From contig NZ_BMOT01000002.1 in assembly GCF_014647215.1 (NCBI RefSeq), forward strand, positions 412,497 to 476,496: a stretch of 64,000 bases of DNA, given 5' to 3'. Shown here piece after piece: positions 63,232 to 64,000 of the stretch; position 1 is the first letter of the stretch, and each line of letters begins with the position of its first letter. The notes under the pieces were generated by a model. The model did no database searches, was not told the origin of the DNA, and saw nothing but the letters and a program-made list of their open reading frames with translations. The position numbers were made by a program, and so were the translations under genes. The stretch is from Shewanella aestuarii. Its GTDB lineage: Bacteria; Pseudomonadota; Gammaproteobacteria; Enterobacterales; Shewanellaceae.

Positions 63232-63951
63232 ATGGTTTCCAAGCGTGGACGAATTGACACTTTTGTAGCTAAACGCCTGCAAATACCCAAAAAAATGGTG
63301 CGTAATTTGATTGTTTCCGAGCAGATATTCATCGATGGGGTTCAGGTGTTAAGTGCTGATACTCAAATTGATGAATTCAGTCTAATTGAATGTCAGGGGA
63401 ATGTGTTGCAACAAAGGCAACGCGCTTATTGGATGCTACATAAGCCCAAAGGTGTGGTCAGCGCAACTATCGATAAACAACATGTTACGGCATTAGACTT
63501 ATTAACAGGCGTTGATAGGGACTTACTGCACATTGCTGGACGGCTTGATCTAAATTCGACCGGATTATTGTTAATTACTAATGATGCAAAATGGTCCCAA
63601 AAATTAATGGCGCCAGAAAGCAAGGTCACTAAACGTTATTTAGTCACCTTAGCTAATCCAATTGATGCAAGCTATATCAAGGCTTTTGAGCAAGGAATGT
63701 GGTTTGAATATGAAGGCATTACCACTCAACCTGCAAAGCTCACTGTGCTTTCACAGCACCAGGCTATGGTTGAGCTAAAAGAAGGTAAGTATCACCAAAT
63801 TAAGCGTATGTTTGGTCGTTTTCAAAACCCTGTGATTGAATTACATCGAGAGTCGGTGGGGGCAATCTGCTTAGACGATAATTTAGACCAAGGAAAATTT
63901 AGAGCCTTGTCAGTATCGGAGATTCATTCAATTTATACCCAAACAACTTGA
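63232..63951 (+). CDS. RsuA-family pseudouridine synthase (second copy)
   Basis: A 239-residue enzyme with an N-terminal S4 domain (RGRIDTFVAKRLQIPKKMVR) and a catalytic domain with HIAGRLDLNSTGLLLITNDA (catalytic Asp), KRYLVTLANP and EGKYHQIKRMFGRFQ. It is a paralogue of RsuA at 12.3 kb with the same length and domain order but moderate identity; it lacks the RLDKFI start of true RsuA. It may modify a different 16S or 23S position. The start at ATG 63232 has no clear ribosome site, which is unusual for this window. It is divergent from glnD by 78 bp. Confidence 0.85.
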   Translation: MVSKRGRIDTFVAKRLQIPKKMVRNLIVSEQIFIDGVQVLSADTQIDEFSLIECQGNVLQQRQRAYWMLHKPKGVVSATIDKQHVTALDLLTGVDRDLLHIAGRLDLNSTGLLLITNDAKWSQKLMAPESKVTKRYLVTLANPIDASYIKAFEQGMWFEYEGITTQPAKLTVLSQHQAMVELKEGKYHQIKRMFGRFQNPVIELHRESVGAICLDDNLDQGKFRALSVSEIHSIYTQTT

Positions 63952-64000
63952 AGATACGTGTTTCAGAGCTTCACCGTGTTTTCAATACTAGGCGCGTTAA

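Overview
The window looks like chromosome from a marine Shewanella (Gammaproteobacteria, Alteromonadales). This is inferred from the mix of genes: a TonB-dependent receptor with an oligosaccharide-receptor-like N-terminus, a tiny multihaem cytochrome c, two chemoreceptors, a B12-dependent MetH next to a cobalamin salvage operon, GlnD, and a chromosomal subclass B1 metallo-beta-lactamase of the kind known from the S. frigidimarina/livingstonensis group. No rRNA, tRNA, CRISPR array, prophage or insertion sequence was seen. Gene density is high, most genes are ordinary housekeeping or signalling genes, and many ends carry clear hairpin terminators.

Layout. 1-9.6 kb: 3' part of an NAD-malic enzyme, a YehS-like protein, a divergent Nramp-family transporter, a TonB receptor, a glutathione transferase, a YdiL-like protein, a SMI1/KNR4 protein, and an exported protein with a RelA/SpoT-synthetase-like domain. 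9.7-23 kb: PepO-type M13 lipoprotein peptidase, RsuA, a 78-residue triple-CXXCH cytochrome, an HBM-type chemoreceptor, RpiA, a small MscS channel paired with an AAA-like protein that has lost its Walker A lysine, PBP7, a double cupin, and a membrane protein with a degenerate GGDEF domain. 23.5-35.2 kb is a B12 block: MetH with tandem MetJ boxes upstream, CobC, a cobalamin riboswitch, a 31-codon small ORF not called by standard length cut-offs, then BtuD-BtuC-CobT-CobS-CobU-CobQ-CobO in a tightly overlapping operon. BtuF lies apart at 47 kb. This is a salvage set (corrinoid uptake, adenosylation, nucleotide-loop assembly) that serves MetH next door.

35.5-48 kb: a second chemoreceptor, two GYF_2-domain proteins (one with a 48-bp tandem repeat), a long RluA-type pseudouridine synthase, two VOC proteins, the B1 metallo-beta-lactamase, an ABC1/UbiB-like kinase, an isochorismatase-like hydrolase, a DUF2235 hydrolase and BtuF. 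48.2-56.4 kb is a self-contained regulated efflux locus: palindromic TGTCCG/CGGACA operators and a sigma-54 promoter, then a membrane-fusion protein, an unannotated 77-residue protein, an ABC ATPase, two FtsX-like permeases, a 39-codon ORF, an NtrC-type response regulator and its histidine kinase. The regulator probably drives its own operon through the operators. 56.7-64 kb: a secreted protein of unknown function, a MAPEG protein, a small secreted protein, a YcxB-like protein, GlnD and a second RsuA-family enzyme.

A dispersed intergenic repeat of about 100-150 bp occurs in five places (7.9, 13.7, 16.1, 23.3 and 37.3 kb), always in gene-free DNA. The features most worth a second look are the sigma-54 efflux locus with its two hidden small ORFs, the riboswitch-controlled 31-codon ORF, the exported RelA/SpoT-like protein, the MscS/ATPase pair and the repeat family.
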